Part shown: positions 24,683-33,461 of the stretch, one piece after another | Layout of the letters: the number at the start of each line of letters is the position of its first letter | Position numbering within the stretch: the stretch's first letter is position 1 | Source: Carboxylicivirga caseinilyticus | Lineage (GTDB): Bacteria > Bacteroidota > Bacteroidia > Bacteroidales > Marinilabiliaceae | Direction of reading: 5' to 3' | DNA: 64,000 nt | Assembly: GCA_025499705.1 (NCBI GenBank) | Contig: JAFMVE010000004.1 | Coordinates: forward strand, 124,001-188,000 | Made by a program: the position numbers and the translations under genes | The notes under the pieces: generated by a model | The model's input: only the letters and a program-made list of their open reading frames with translations | Databases searched by the model: none | What the model was told of the DNA's origin: nothing

Positions 24683-25855
24683 CTATTTTTTCAGTTTTAA
24701 CAAGCCCAATAAGCCTAACAACATAATGACCAGTCCAATGTATTTAGTCTCAAACCACCGGTCGAAAACCAAATCCATCTCCACCATGGCAGAATCCTCA
24801 CCAAAACGAGGATCAAAACCATCTACAGAAATTTTCCACCCTTTAAAACTATGATGCTGAGAAGGACTTAAAGAATGATCTTCATATTTCGAAACGGTAT
24901 CAAAAACACGTATCTGGGCAATATAACTCTGTTTCTGACTATACAACAGCGACACTTTCAGGCTTTCATCTACGTCCAATGATAAAGGCATATTTCCGGC
25001 ACTACCAGTACTCACCCATCCTTCGTTTATTAAAATTCCATCGGTATTTGAAATTTTAATTTGAGCAGCCTGTACACTTATTGAAGTATCCCTCGCTTCA
25101 AATCCATTAACTGATCCGGTTGCTTTTGGTAAATAGGCTTCCACATCAACCTTCATTTTGCCCAAGGCTACTGATCCTGATTGTAAGAAAGGTGCTGATT
25201 CTAATATATTCATACCTTCCGGATTATTTTCTCTGAGAGCAAATTCCAATTCCTTGATAGGTAATTCAAGATTAAGAAGCTTTAAAGCAAAAGGAGTCCG
25301 CAGTATTCGGCCATCATGATTTTTCCCTTCAAATATAGCGCGATCATTGCCTATCACCATTTTCATATGATAGTAATCATTTTGTCCTGCTATAGTTGCC
25401 ATAACAAACACAAGATATCCAAGCAAAGGAAAGATGGGTATCATTTTATTTAAGCCTTGATATTTCTTAATAACAATTGACATTGAAATACCAGAAACCA
25501 GGACAACATAAATCAATAAAAAGAAAGCCGGTAGTCCAGTCAGGTACGAGAAATAAGCTAATTTATTACTAAGCGGATCAATAATTAACACCCCTCCGAT
25601 AATCAGAGACAAAACCATAGATGGTAATAACGCGCCAAAAGAGGCCAACTGTTTAATGAATAATTTATCAGTTATAACACCAATTGCCATACCCATTATA
25701 AGGAGCACCAGAAAGAAGTACAAATTCTGTGGCCACAATGGTTTAAACAAGGTAAATTGTCCTAAAACAGAATCAAATAAGAACCCCATTGCTAAAAGCA
25801 ACAGGGTGATAAGTATACCGGAAATCCATATGGTTCCCTTTTTATTTTTCTCCAT
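24683..25855 (-). CDS. ResB-like cytochrome c biogenesis membrane protein
   Basis: This 390-residue protein has five or so N-terminal membrane helices within residues 1-160, a soluble extracytoplasmic region of about 200 residues, and one C-terminal helix (YIGLVIMLLGLLGLL). That layout, together with WKISVDGFDP and the closing helix, resembles ResB, the Ccs-system partner that handles apocytochrome and haem. It is the last gene of the cytochrome operon, which supports a maturation role. The soluble region is diverged, so the assignment is tentative; a plain membrane subunit of the complex is the alternative. Confidence 0.6.
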   Translation of the reverse strand: MEKNKKGTIWISGILITLLLLAMGFLFDSVLGQFTLFKPLWPQNLYFFLVLLIMGMAIGVITDKLFIKQLASFGALLPSMVLSLIIGGVLIIDPLSNKLAYFSYLTGLPAFFLLIYVVLVSGISMSIVIKKYQGLNKMIPIFPLLGYLVFVMATIAGQNDYYHMKMVIGNDRAIFEGKNHDGRILRTPFALKLLNLELPIKELEFALRENNPEGMNILESAPFLQSGSVALGKMKVDVEAYLPKATGSVNGFEARDTSISVQAAQIKISNTDGILINEGWVSTGSAGNMPLSLDVDESLKVSLLYSQKQSYIAQIRVFDTVSKYEDHSLSPSQHHSFKGWKISVDGFDPRFGEDSAMVEMDLVFDRWFETKYIGLVIMLLGLLGLLKLKK

Positions 25856-25866
25856 ATAAAATCTTA

Positions 25867-26484
25867 TTAATGAACTTCGTGATATCCAGTTATAATACTT
25901 TTAAAGTTAGCAAAAAAAGTCGCACCCATAGTAGCAAAGTACAAATGAATAATCAAAAACATACTCACAAGAAATCCTGTTGATGCATGTAACAATGCCG
26001 TTAATAAGGTACCGCCTATCCCAAAGAAGTTATCAATAATTAATTCGGGAAATAACAAAGCAATACCTGTTATAATTAATACAGGATAAAGTACAAACAT
26101 CACTCCAACATAGGTTATCTGTTGCAATGGATTAAACTTCATATTCCAGGAGGTAGGATAAGGAGCTTCTTCATTTTTAAATACTCCAAAAACATAATAT
26201 CTAATCTGCATGGCCAGTCGCTTACCTAATTCCTTAAATACTATATTATAATGGCGCCTGTTACTGGTTGTAAAAAAGAAAAAGAGATAGAACAAGTACG
26301 ATATCAAGATTATAATTCCGGAAACATTATGACTTGCAACAGCTAGATCAAAGGGAACCAGAATCCAGTTCGGATTGGAATATTGCATACTGATACCTGT
26401 AATCAAAAGAACCAAAAAGAAGATTGCATTTAGTGCATGCCAAACTCTTAACCACGTTGGATATAAAAATAACTTTTCGCTCAT
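25867..26484 (-). CDS. Cytochrome b561-type membrane subunit
   Basis: This 205-residue four-helix membrane protein resembles di-haem cytochrome b subunits of hydrogenases and formate dehydrogenases. Candidate haem-ligand histidines lie in the helices: RVWHALNAIFF (H16), ASHNVSG (about H52), ALLHASTGF, and IIHLYFATM. It would exchange electrons between the quinone pool and periplasmic c-type haems. Its start lies one base after the stop of the seven-haem cytochrome gene, so the two are tightly coupled. Confidence 0.88.
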   Translation of the reverse strand: MSEKLFLYPTWLRVWHALNAIFFLVLLITGISMQYSNPNWILVPFDLAVASHNVSGIIILISYLFYLFFFFTTSNRRHYNIVFKELGKRLAMQIRYYVFGVFKNEEAPYPTSWNMKFNPLQQITYVGVMFVLYPVLIITGIALLFPELIIDNFFGIGGTLLTALLHASTGFLVSMFLIIHLYFATMGATFFANFKSIITGYHEVH

Positions 26485-26485
26485 A

Positions 26486-27424
26486 TCACTTCTTGTTTTT
26501 GATTGTTAAACGAAGAATAAAATGGATCAACAAACCTATCAACAACATCCCAAAAAGAATTACACTAACATAATTCAAGGCCAGATTACGATTAGCACCA
26601 ATCATATAACCTTCATTAAGGATGGCTGCATTAATAAATCCACTTTCCTCACGACTTTCTTTAACTCTGTGAGAATATAATGATTCCATCAATACAGAAT
26701 TGGCACTATGACACTTCACACAATTCTTTAAAGCTTCTTCTTTTGGTAAAATCTTATGTGACACCAGTAAATCACTTTGAACCTGAGTATGGCAGTCAAT
26801 ACAACGAACATTTTCAAAATGATTAGGTTGATTTGGTAACCAGTTATGCGTTTCTGCAATATCTTTCGGCATCTCATCACTGATTAACCCAAACTTAAAC
26901 TTGTTCGTGTGACAGTCGAGACACATTTGGTTACTTAGTGAAACCACATCTTTTATACTTTCCTGCCCACGCAATGCCAGTTGATATCCATGTGGATCAT
27001 GACACATCCAACAATTGAACTTATCATCATTGGCTTTGAAGTGAACACTCTCCATAAATGCCTGCTCAATACCTTCAAAATTGTATTTCGCAAAGTTATC
27101 GTCTCCACCATGGCAATCAATACAAGCATATTTCTCTTCCATTCTCAACTCTCCTGAATGTGGAAATGTCTCGTAATCGGGTCTGTGACAATCGGTACAT
27201 GAAAATTCTTTATGTACCGAAATATGCATCTTCACACTATCGATGTGATAGAATGGATTCATTGGACGTTTATCAACTTTTCCTGTCCACTCATTATCGT
27301 ATTGATAAAAAACCTGGCCATGACATTTCAGACATTGTTGATTCTGCTGCGCATTACCATAAATACAAAGAGTTAGTAATACAATAAGAAAACAACTGGT
27401 TTTATATATTTTCGCCATACTCAT
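26486..27424 (-). CDS. Seven-haem membrane-anchored cytochrome c
   Basis: This 312-residue protein has an N-terminal signal peptide and seven CxxCH haem sites: CLKCH, CTDCH, CIDCH, CWMCH, CLDCH, CIDCH and CVKCH. A C-terminal hydrophobic helix (YVSVILFGMLLIGLLIHFILRL, in part) anchors it with the haem domain in the periplasm. Many extra His residues could serve as distal ligands. It is paired with the cytochrome b gene by a one-base gap. It probably passes electrons from the membrane quinone oxidoreductase into the periplasm. The terminal acceptor is not evident. Confidence 0.92.
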   Translation of the reverse strand: MSMAKIYKTSCFLIVLLTLCIYGNAQQNQQCLKCHGQVFYQYDNEWTGKVDKRPMNPFYHIDSVKMHISVHKEFSCTDCHRPDYETFPHSGELRMEEKYACIDCHGGDDNFAKYNFEGIEQAFMESVHFKANDDKFNCWMCHDPHGYQLALRGQESIKDVVSLSNQMCLDCHTNKFKFGLISDEMPKDIAETHNWLPNQPNHFENVRCIDCHTQVQSDLLVSHKILPKEEALKNCVKCHSANSVLMESLYSHRVKESREESGFINAAILNEGYMIGANRNLALNYVSVILFGMLLIGLLIHFILRLTIKNKK

Positions 27425-27508
27425 TGATTTAGAATATCGATTATATAAAAACTGCCCAACAAGAAGTATGACTCTTCAAGCGGGCAGAGATTTTGTATGT
27501 AATATCAC

Positions 27509-27916
27509 CTATTTTTTAAGACTTTTGATATACGTTATTACAGCCCAACGTTCTTCTTCATCTGTAATTTTCTTTTCAAAATTTGGCATATCATCCCTGC
27601 CAACGATTGACATATAATAAATGACTCCATCCTTCAAAGCTTTAAACTCGGCTGTTGTAAAGTCACCTAAATCAGCGTCAATACTTCTTGCTTTTGGTCC
27701 ATCGCCTTGCCCAAAATTACCATGACAAGATTTACAATGCTTTGCATAAGTCATCTTACCTAATTTTAAAGCATCAGCGTCATCGGCAGCATTTGGGTTT
27801 TTCATTGCCTTATATTTATCAGGTACATCCCAAGGCTTTTTTTCCTGCCCAAAAGACATCAACAACAGGGCAAACAACACTATCAAACTTCCAGTAAAAA
27901 TCTTTGCTCTTTTCAT
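27509..27916 (-). CDS. Periplasmic monohaem c-type cytochrome
   Basis: This 135-residue class-I-like cytochrome c has a Sec signal peptide and one haem site, CKSCHGNFGQGDGPKA, with the typical GxGP-like loop. The distal Met is likely in the GRDDMPNFE stretch, and ERWAVITYIKSL forms the closing helix. It is soluble, or loosely attached through its uncleaved N-terminal helix. It lies between the outer-membrane barrel gene and the seven-haem gene, so it could shuttle electrons between inner- and outer-membrane components. Confidence 0.92.
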   Translation of the reverse strand: MKRAKIFTGSLIVLFALLLMSFGQEKKPWDVPDKYKAMKNPNAADDADALKLGKMTYAKHCKSCHGNFGQGDGPKARSIDADLGDFTTAEFKALKDGVIYYMSIVGRDDMPNFEKKITDEEERWAVITYIKSLKK

Positions 27917-27944
27917 ATGGTATTGTTTTTAATTTGACAAACTT

Positions 27945-28823
27945 TTAAAAATTCCACAAACGTGTAATATTAAATCCGAAGCGAATACTTTTAGTGTCCC
28001 AATCGGTATCATTATACATGTATAATTCCTGAGGTAATATGCCTACTCCATTTGATATAAATATCTGAAAAGCATGTGTACTGGTTGAGACCTCATAACC
28101 TACAGAAAAATGCATCTTGTGGTTATAGTAGAATTCGGTATGTTCAGACATACTTTCAATCTGAAGTGGAATTCCTCCTTCAAAAGTAAGTGAAGATTGA
28201 GGACTGAATTTAATTCGTCCTCCAAAACCAATGCCCATTTTATCGTGGTCCATCAGACTGTCTACTGCATTGAAATGAGTAAAATTCACACTCGCCTGTA
28301 ATGATAGCCAATCATTTACTTTACGACCAACAATTAATTCTGAGAAATAGGACATACGGTCAGAAAACTCATAGTTCTTGCCAAATACTGATTCATGCTG
28401 AGCATTTATTGCAGCGTTACCATAAAGAGTTAAACTCACAGGTATGGTATTTTCACGAGTCTGCTCAAAAACAGTATACTTAGCTTGAAAATCCTGGTAT
28501 TTCTTTTGACTATTGGTACCAAATCCAACACTTAGTTTATCAATTATGGTATAGTTAAGTCCGAGGCGAATATTTGCTCCGGGAGCCATAATTCCGTACA
28601 CATCACTTATACCGTTTTCCATTGGACCAAAACGGTGACTTATTACCATCTCCAATGTTTTTGCATACTGAGTAACACTGGTTTGATGACTAATCAGAGT
28701 TCCGGATTCCCATGGGGAACGAACCGGTTTATCAATCTTCTTTTCTGTTTCAGCTTCTTCCTGAGCAAACAAAACACTACTTGAAAGTAGAGCTAAAACC
28801 AATGTTAATATATATTTCTTCAT
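27945..28823 (-). CDS. DUF5777-type outer-membrane beta-barrel
   Basis: This 292-residue protein has a signal peptide ending LFAQ and alternating amphipathic strands that end in an aromatic residue (ITRLWNF), typical of outer-membrane barrels. The opening part (SHQTSVTQYAKTLEMVISHRFG) fits DUF5777, a family that accompanies cytochromes in Bacteroidota. Position between two haem lipoproteins and the periplasmic cytochrome suggests a sheath or pore for an electron conduit. That is inference; a small-molecule channel is the alternative. Confidence 0.85.
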   Translation of the reverse strand: MKKYILTLVLALLSSSVLFAQEEAETEKKIDKPVRSPWESGTLISHQTSVTQYAKTLEMVISHRFGPMENGISDVYGIMAPGANIRLGLNYTIIDKLSVGFGTNSQKKYQDFQAKYTVFEQTRENTIPVSLTLYGNAAINAQHESVFGKNYEFSDRMSYFSELIVGRKVNDWLSLQASVNFTHFNAVDSLMDHDKMGIGFGGRIKFSPQSSLTFEGGIPLQIESMSEHTEFYYNHKMHFSVGYEVSTSTHAFQIFISNGVGILPQELYMYNDTDWDTKSIRFGFNITRLWNF

Positions 28824-28835
28824 ACTGTACAGGTT

Positions 28836-29219
28836 TTAGTTATCTTGTGCTCCTTGTTGAATCCACACTTTTATCAACTCCCGCTGATTACTTACATAGT
28901 CTTTATCTGAATGTACTCCTGATGATCCGGGCATTGTTAAGATTAAACTTTCAGTGGGATTTTCTGTATTAATTCTGCTTTCTGATTGTAAAGACTGATA
29001 GGCATAACCTACTCTTAAATCCAGACCTGCAGTACTTGGATGACAACTTGTACAACCTTGAGTAGACCAAATTGGCTCTATCTGTTCAGAAAAACTTACC
29101 GTTTCATCTGGATCAACAGGTGCACCTGTATCTGGTGTAATGAAATTGTACTCACAACTGCTCAATACACCTAAGATAAACAACACACCAAATATCTTGA
29201 TTGCTTTCATTATATTCAT
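28836..29219 (-). CDS. Monohaem cytochrome-like lipoprotein
   Basis: This 127-residue lipoprotein has the lipobox LSSC and one CTSCH haem site in the context GCTSCHPSTAGLDL. The surrounding pattern (FSEQIEPIW before and a closing IKVWIQQGAQDN helix) is that of small planctomycete-type cytochrome c domains. The start may be the Met at residue 4 (29210). It lies 12 bases before the barrel gene and would sit on the same envelope face as the six-haem lipoprotein. Confidence 0.88.
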   Translation of the reverse strand: MNIMKAIKIFGVLFILGVLSSCEYNFITPDTGAPVDPDETVSFSEQIEPIWSTQGCTSCHPSTAGLDLRVGYAYQSLQSESRINTENPTESLILTMPGSSGVHSDKDYVSNQRELIKVWIQQGAQDN

Positions 29220-29284
29220 ATGAATAACTTTACCTAAAATTCAGATGTCAATTAATAATTGACATCTGAAAATCAGTGATATTT

Positions 29285-30367
29285 TTACTGAAGAACGGCT
29301 AATGATTCATTTACCAACATCCTGGCATACTTAGGATTATGAATCATCATACTAAGATCTTCTTCTACAAATTTGTAGTTATAAATCGCACCAGCTATTT
29401 CATGAGATACGGTAAGTGGATTTGAACTACTAGCTCTGTTTACTCCATCGTTACCTAAAACATAACCTGAAGCATCAATATATTTTAGTTCAAATAATTT
29501 GTCATGCAATTCTTCTAACAGTACCATATTACTATTACGAGCCGACTCTACATAATCAGTCATAAGTGCATCAGAAGTCATATCCTCATGACAGGCAACA
29601 CATCCGGCACTATTTACTACCTTATCATCACCCCATTCACCTGTACTTACATGATTAGTATGTCCACCAATTTCAAAATCACCTTTTGCCATATGACAAG
29701 TAATACAATCACTAGAAGTTGCATGAGTTGAATTGACATACGTATTACTTCCAAGTTCGACTGCACCTGACATTCCGGCACCAGCGATCATATTACCCTG
29801 TGGACCGTGATGAGGACCAAAACGATAAGATGTAATAGTATATAAGTCAGATGAGCTTGGATCAATAGTATCAACCGGTCTTGATTGGTGACAAGTTATA
29901 CAAGTATTTGCATTGGCATTATTAGCTTCATAATTAAGACCTCCTTGAATAAAGTCGACACCTGTATGATTTCTAAGTGTCCAATCCTCTGAAGTGTATG
30001 TCTCGTGAATTTGATGACATGTGTAACAGTTTGCAGGTAGTGGCATAGTTGGTGCACTCTCTACGGCTCCGGTTAGTACATATTCCTGGAAACCTTGAGA
30101 TGAATGACATTGTGCACAACTGGAACTTGTTCCTCTCGCCCATGAAGTACCTTCTGCATGGCCAGAATGCTCCCACATGGCTCCTTTTAGTACCAAATTT
30201 TCGTTATTAACATGACACTGAACACAGCCAGCAGTACCATTGGAACCATCCATACCGTTTTCTCCATCTTCACCGTCAGCACCAGCAGGACCTTCTTTAG
30301 TACAACTCATTGTTAAAGCAGCTAAAACCACAATAAACAGGTACATTAATTTTTTCAGCTCTTTCAT
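29285..30367 (-). CDS. Six-haem lipoprotein cytochrome with collagen-like linker
   Basis: This 360-residue lipoprotein (lipobox MSC) has, just after the lipid Cys, about seven Gly-X-Y triplets (GPAGADGEDGENGMDGSNG and on), a collagen-like spacer. Six CxxCH haem sites follow: CVQCH, CAQCH, CYTCH, CITCH, CITCH and CVACH. The last 100 residues are helical and haem-free. It is the first gene of the operon and lies divergent from a Crp/Fnr regulator. A surface-exposed terminal reductase or electron acceptor role fits the haem count and anchor. The substrate is unknown. Confidence 0.9.
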   Translation of the reverse strand: MKELKKLMYLFIVVLAALTMSCTKEGPAGADGEDGENGMDGSNGTAGCVQCHVNNENLVLKGAMWEHSGHAEGTSWARGTSSSCAQCHSSQGFQEYVLTGAVESAPTMPLPANCYTCHQIHETYTSEDWTLRNHTGVDFIQGGLNYEANNANANTCITCHQSRPVDTIDPSSSDLYTITSYRFGPHHGPQGNMIAGAGMSGAVELGSNTYVNSTHATSSDCITCHMAKGDFEIGGHTNHVSTGEWGDDKVVNSAGCVACHEDMTSDALMTDYVESARNSNMVLLEELHDKLFELKYIDASGYVLGNDGVNRASSSNPLTVSHEIAGAIYNYKFVEEDLSMMIHNPKYARMLVNESLAVLQ

Positions 30368-30469
30368 ACTTTTTGGATTTAAATGTTAACCCTCCTTTAA
30401 TAATTTCAGTTTTAACAAGTTTAATGTTTTTTAACAAATAAAGAACAATGGAATAATTGCAAGTGGTGA

Positions 30470-30483
30470 TTGATAAATATCAA
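30470..30483. promoter_or_regulatory. Perfect FNR-type box
   Basis: TTGAT-AAAT-ATCAA matches the classical FNR consensus exactly and is the core of a 7-2-7 inverted repeat (30469-30484). It lies 103 bp upstream of the cytochrome operon start. A TTTATTTG element on the minus strand (30435-30442) could be the -7 box, which would put the site about 46 bp upstream of transcription start. Confidence 0.65.
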
Positions 30484-30613
30484 TACAAACTATCTTAACG
30501 CCTAATATTCTACATCTTACATATTTCGGTAATATTTTTACCTTATTATCTAATCTAGAACGATTATAAGCAATAGTTACTGCATTCCAATTTCTTACTT
30601 CATATTTGATCTA

Positions 30614-30629
30614 TATTCTGATCAGAATA
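30614..30629. promoter_or_regulatory. Perfect 16-bp palindrome upstream of Crp/Fnr gene
   Basis: TATTCTGATCAGAATA reads the same on both strands and lies 107 bp upstream of the Crp/Fnr start, next to a TTTG (30633-30636) that could be a -33 element. It differs from the FNR box, so it may serve another regulator or autoregulation. The rest of 30368-30735 is AT-rich and shows no gene. Confidence 0.5.
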
Positions 30630-30735
30630 AAATTTGAATAAAACACTCAACTTATTTTGTTAATATTTGTTATTTATTGTGTAATCATTATTTTTATAAT
30701 CATATATACCTACATCAATATCTAAATGCCTCAAT

Positions 30736-31434
30736 ATGAACAATGCCCAGTTGCTTATCAATAATTGTGCAAGCTGCAATCTCAAATTTTATGGTTTTGA
30801 TACCATGAGCACTGAGCAATTGAACATTTTCAAGGAATCACACTGCAGAGTTGAATTTAAAAAAGGAGAAACACTGATTAAGCAAGGAGCTAGATGTAGT
30901 AACCTGGTTTGTATAAAATCAGGCTATGTAAAAATGCATGTTGAAGGCCTGGGAGGTAAAAGTTTAATTATCAAAGTTTTAAAACCAGGTGATTTCATTA
31001 TCAGTCCGGGAATATTTGATGATTACAGAAATCACTTTTCAGCTTCTGCAATAACTGATGTAAACACATGTTTGATTAGTATAGATGCTTTTTCGAATGT
31101 GTTTCATTCAAATGATCAATTTGCTGAATCAATTCTCAGGCACAATCATCAATTGATGCAAACATTATACAATCAGTTAATTAATCTTTCTCATAAAAAA
31201 ATGACCGGCAGGGTGGCTGACACCTTATTGTATCTCTCTAATGAGGTGTATGAGTCAAATATCTTTTATACTACACTCTCCAGGCAGGATATGGCAGATT
31301 TATCAAGTGTATCTAAAGAGAGTCTTATTCGAATTTTAAAAGATTTTAAGGACAGTGGTATCATACTGGTTGAAGGCAATCAATTTAAAATTCAAGCTAC
31401 TACTACACTCCAGAAAATTAGTCAGGCTGGTTAA
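30736..31434 (+). CDS. Crp/Fnr-family transcriptional regulator
   Basis: This 232-residue regulator has a cyclic-nucleotide-binding-type beta-barrel (about 30-150) and a C-terminal winged helix (about 160-225) with the recognition segment SRQDMADLSSVSKESLIRILKDF. An N-terminal CASC pair (C11, C14) and later cysteines at about 37, 54 and 60 recall redox-sensing Fnr proteins, but their spacing is not that of E. coli FNR. It is divergent from the cytochrome operon, whose promoter carries an FNR-type box, so it is the likely regulator. The signal could be oxygen, NO or haem state. Confidence 0.9.
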   Translation: MNNAQLLINNCASCNLKFYGFDTMSTEQLNIFKESHCRVEFKKGETLIKQGARCSNLVCIKSGYVKMHVEGLGGKSLIIKVLKPGDFIISPGIFDDYRNHFSASAITDVNTCLISIDAFSNVFHSNDQFAESILRHNHQLMQTLYNQLINLSHKKMTGRVADTLLYLSNEVYESNIFYTTLSRQDMADLSSVSKESLIRILKDFKDSGIILVEGNQFKIQATTTLQKISQAG

Positions 31435-31438
31435 ATGA

Positions 31439-32287
31439 ATGGATAAACAATCTCAAATAATTTACAAGTTATTATCCAATATTTCTAATGCGCTAATCTA
31501 CTCTAATCTTTGGGTGGCATTATCAGCTGGATCAATAACGATATTTATTTTCGTAATCAACAACATAGCAATTAACTATGAAATAGTTATTATAAATATT
31601 AGTCTTACATTTTTATCATACAATTACATTTACACGGTTGGGAACAGAACTAATCCAGAGAAGATGGAAGATCATCGTAAAAGATGGATGGACAAAAACC
31701 TCATCCCAGCAATTATCCTAAACATTCTAGCTGTAGTTTATATATCGATTCAATTATTTTCTTTAAACAAGATTCAATGGATAATTATTTTGGTACTATC
31801 CTCCTTGTCAATTCTTTACCTTTTACCCAACAAAAACCATATTGGACTACGATGGTTACCCGGTTTAAAAATTGTTACTATTTCGGTAAGTTGGGCAATT
31901 CTTATAATTCCTTTTGGTTTTTATTCTGAGTTACCAACCTCAGCACTAATTATTCAGAGCATTCTTGTATTTTTATTCGTAATTGCACTGACAATACCTT
32001 TTGATTTAAGAGATTTACATAATGATTCTATAGATCTAAAAACATTGCCCCAGATAATAGGTTCGAAGAATGCAGTTAGACTTTCTCAACTTATTTTCAT
32101 AATAATTGGAACTCTGATTATACTAGATTCTAATGAATTACAAAACAAAATAATTCATTTACTCTTTACCGTTATTAGTTTATTACTCGTTGAAAAATCG
32201 AACAATCGGAAAATAAACTATTATAATTTCTGGATAGAAGGCATACCATTCTTTTGGTTGTCGGTTATATTCATCCTTGGCAAATAA
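31439..32287 (+). CDS. UbiA-like membrane protein
   Basis: This 282-residue protein has about eight hydrophobic helices in the UbiA prenyltransferase pattern. The second Asp-rich motif is recognisable as FDLRDLHND. The first motif (NDxxD) is not: the equivalent loop reads YTVGNRTNPEKMEDHRKRWMD. That makes normal prenyl transfer doubtful. It starts four bases after the Crp/Fnr stop and is surely co-transcribed with it. A link to quinone chemistry for the neighbouring cytochromes is possible but unproven. Confidence 0.72.
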   Translation: MDKQSQIIYKLLSNISNALIYSNLWVALSAGSITIFIFVINNIAINYEIVIINISLTFLSYNYIYTVGNRTNPEKMEDHRKRWMDKNLIPAIILNILAVVYISIQLFSLNKIQWIIILVLSSLSILYLLPNKNHIGLRWLPGLKIVTISVSWAILIIPFGFYSELPTSALIIQSILVFLFVIALTIPFDLRDLHNDSIDLKTLPQIIGSKNAVRLSQLIFIIIGTLIILDSNELQNKIIHLLFTVISLLLVEKSNNRKINYYNFWIEGIPFFWLSVIFILGK

Positions 32288-32312
32288 AAAAGACCGCCTT
32301 TAAGGACGGTCT
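32284..32312 (-). terminator. Terminator after alanine dehydrogenase
   Basis: AGACCG (32291-32296) pairs with CGGTCT (32307-32312), with an inner CC/GG extension. On the minus strand the stem is followed by a T-run, so it mainly serves the ald gene. It may also stop the UbiA-like gene. Confidence 0.75.
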
Positions 32313-32339
32313 CTTAAATTTTATCTGATAAAGTATTTA

Positions 32340-33461
32340 TTAAGCTTGCTCTAAAACCTCTTCTACAGAGCGCAATGGAAGATCAAACGCTTCAGATACA
32401 CCTTTATAAACTACATCTCCTTTAATAATATTCAAACCTAGTTTCAGGGCTGAATTTTCTTTACAAGCCTTAACCCATCCCTTATTTGCCAATTGCATAG
32501 CATAAGGTAAAGTAGCATTGGTAAGTGCCAATGTAGATGTAAAAGGAACTGCACCTGGCATATTAGCCACAGTATAGTGAATTACATCATCAATGATATA
32601 AGTTGGATCATCATGAGTTGTTGGTTTTGATGTCTCAAAACATCCTCCCTGATCGATAGCAACATCAACCAAAACAGTACCCTGACGCATTGTTGGTAAC
32701 ATATCGCGGGTAATTAATTTTGGTGCTTTAGCACCAGGAATTAAAACAGCTCCGATAATAAGATCGTTTTCTTTAACTGCTTCACGAATGCGCATTTCAT
32801 TACCAACTTGCGTATGAACATTGGCTGGCATTGTATCATCAAGATAACGCAAACGCTCAAGATTCAAATCCATAATGGTTACATCAGCACCCATACCTGC
32901 TGCAATTTTAGCAGCCTGAGTACCCACAACACCACCTCCGATTACCAAAACACGTGCAGGAGGTACTCCAGGAACTCCACCCATTAAGATCCCTCGACCT
33001 CTGTAAGTGCGCTCCAAATATTTTGCACCTTCCTGAGTAGCCATTCTTCCTGCCACCTCAGACATTGGAATTAACAAAGGAAGTCTGCGATCTGGAGTTT
33101 CTACAGTCTCATAACTTAAACAAATAGCCTTTTGCTCAATCATGGCCTTAGTTAAAGCCTCGCAAGATGCAAAATGGAAGTAAGTAAATAGTAATTGATT
33201 CTCTTTAATCAATTTGTATTCCGGCTCAATAGGCTCTTTTACCTTAATAATCATTTCGGCAATAGCATATACCTCTTCAATAGTCGGAAGAATTTGTGCA
33301 CCAGCATTCGCATAGTCCTCATCATAAAAATCAGTACCCATACCAGCAGTTGATTGCACATACACAGTATGACCAGCTTTAACAAGCTCCAACACTCCCG
33401 ATGGAGTCATTCCCACACGGTTTTCAGCGGGTTTAATTTCTTTCGGAATACCTATTATCAT
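32340..33461 (-). CDS. ald: Alanine dehydrogenase
   Basis: This cytosolic NAD-dependent enzyme interconverts L-alanine and pyruvate plus ammonia. The 373-residue protein starts MIIGIPKEIKPAENRVGMTPSG, the family signature with substrate Arg and Lys. The Rossmann loop is VIGGGVVGTQAAKIAAGMGADV, and the conserved HYTVANMPGAVP segment follows. Length is normal. It can feed amino-acid nitrogen and carbon into central metabolism, together with the CyuA-like gene located upstream. It has its own terminator. Confidence 0.96.
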   Translation of the reverse strand: MIIGIPKEIKPAENRVGMTPSGVLELVKAGHTVYVQSTAGMGTDFYDEDYANAGAQILPTIEEVYAIAEMIIKVKEPIEPEYKLIKENQLLFTYFHFASCEALTKAMIEQKAICLSYETVETPDRRLPLLIPMSEVAGRMATQEGAKYLERTYRGRGILMGGVPGVPPARVLVIGGGVVGTQAAKIAAGMGADVTIMDLNLERLRYLDDTMPANVHTQVGNEMRIREAVKENDLIIGAVLIPGAKAPKLITRDMLPTMRQGTVLVDVAIDQGGCFETSKPTTHDDPTYIIDDVIHYTVANMPGAVPFTSTLALTNATLPYAMQLANKGWVKACKENSALKLGLNIIKGDVVYKGVSEAFDLPLRSVEEVLEQA

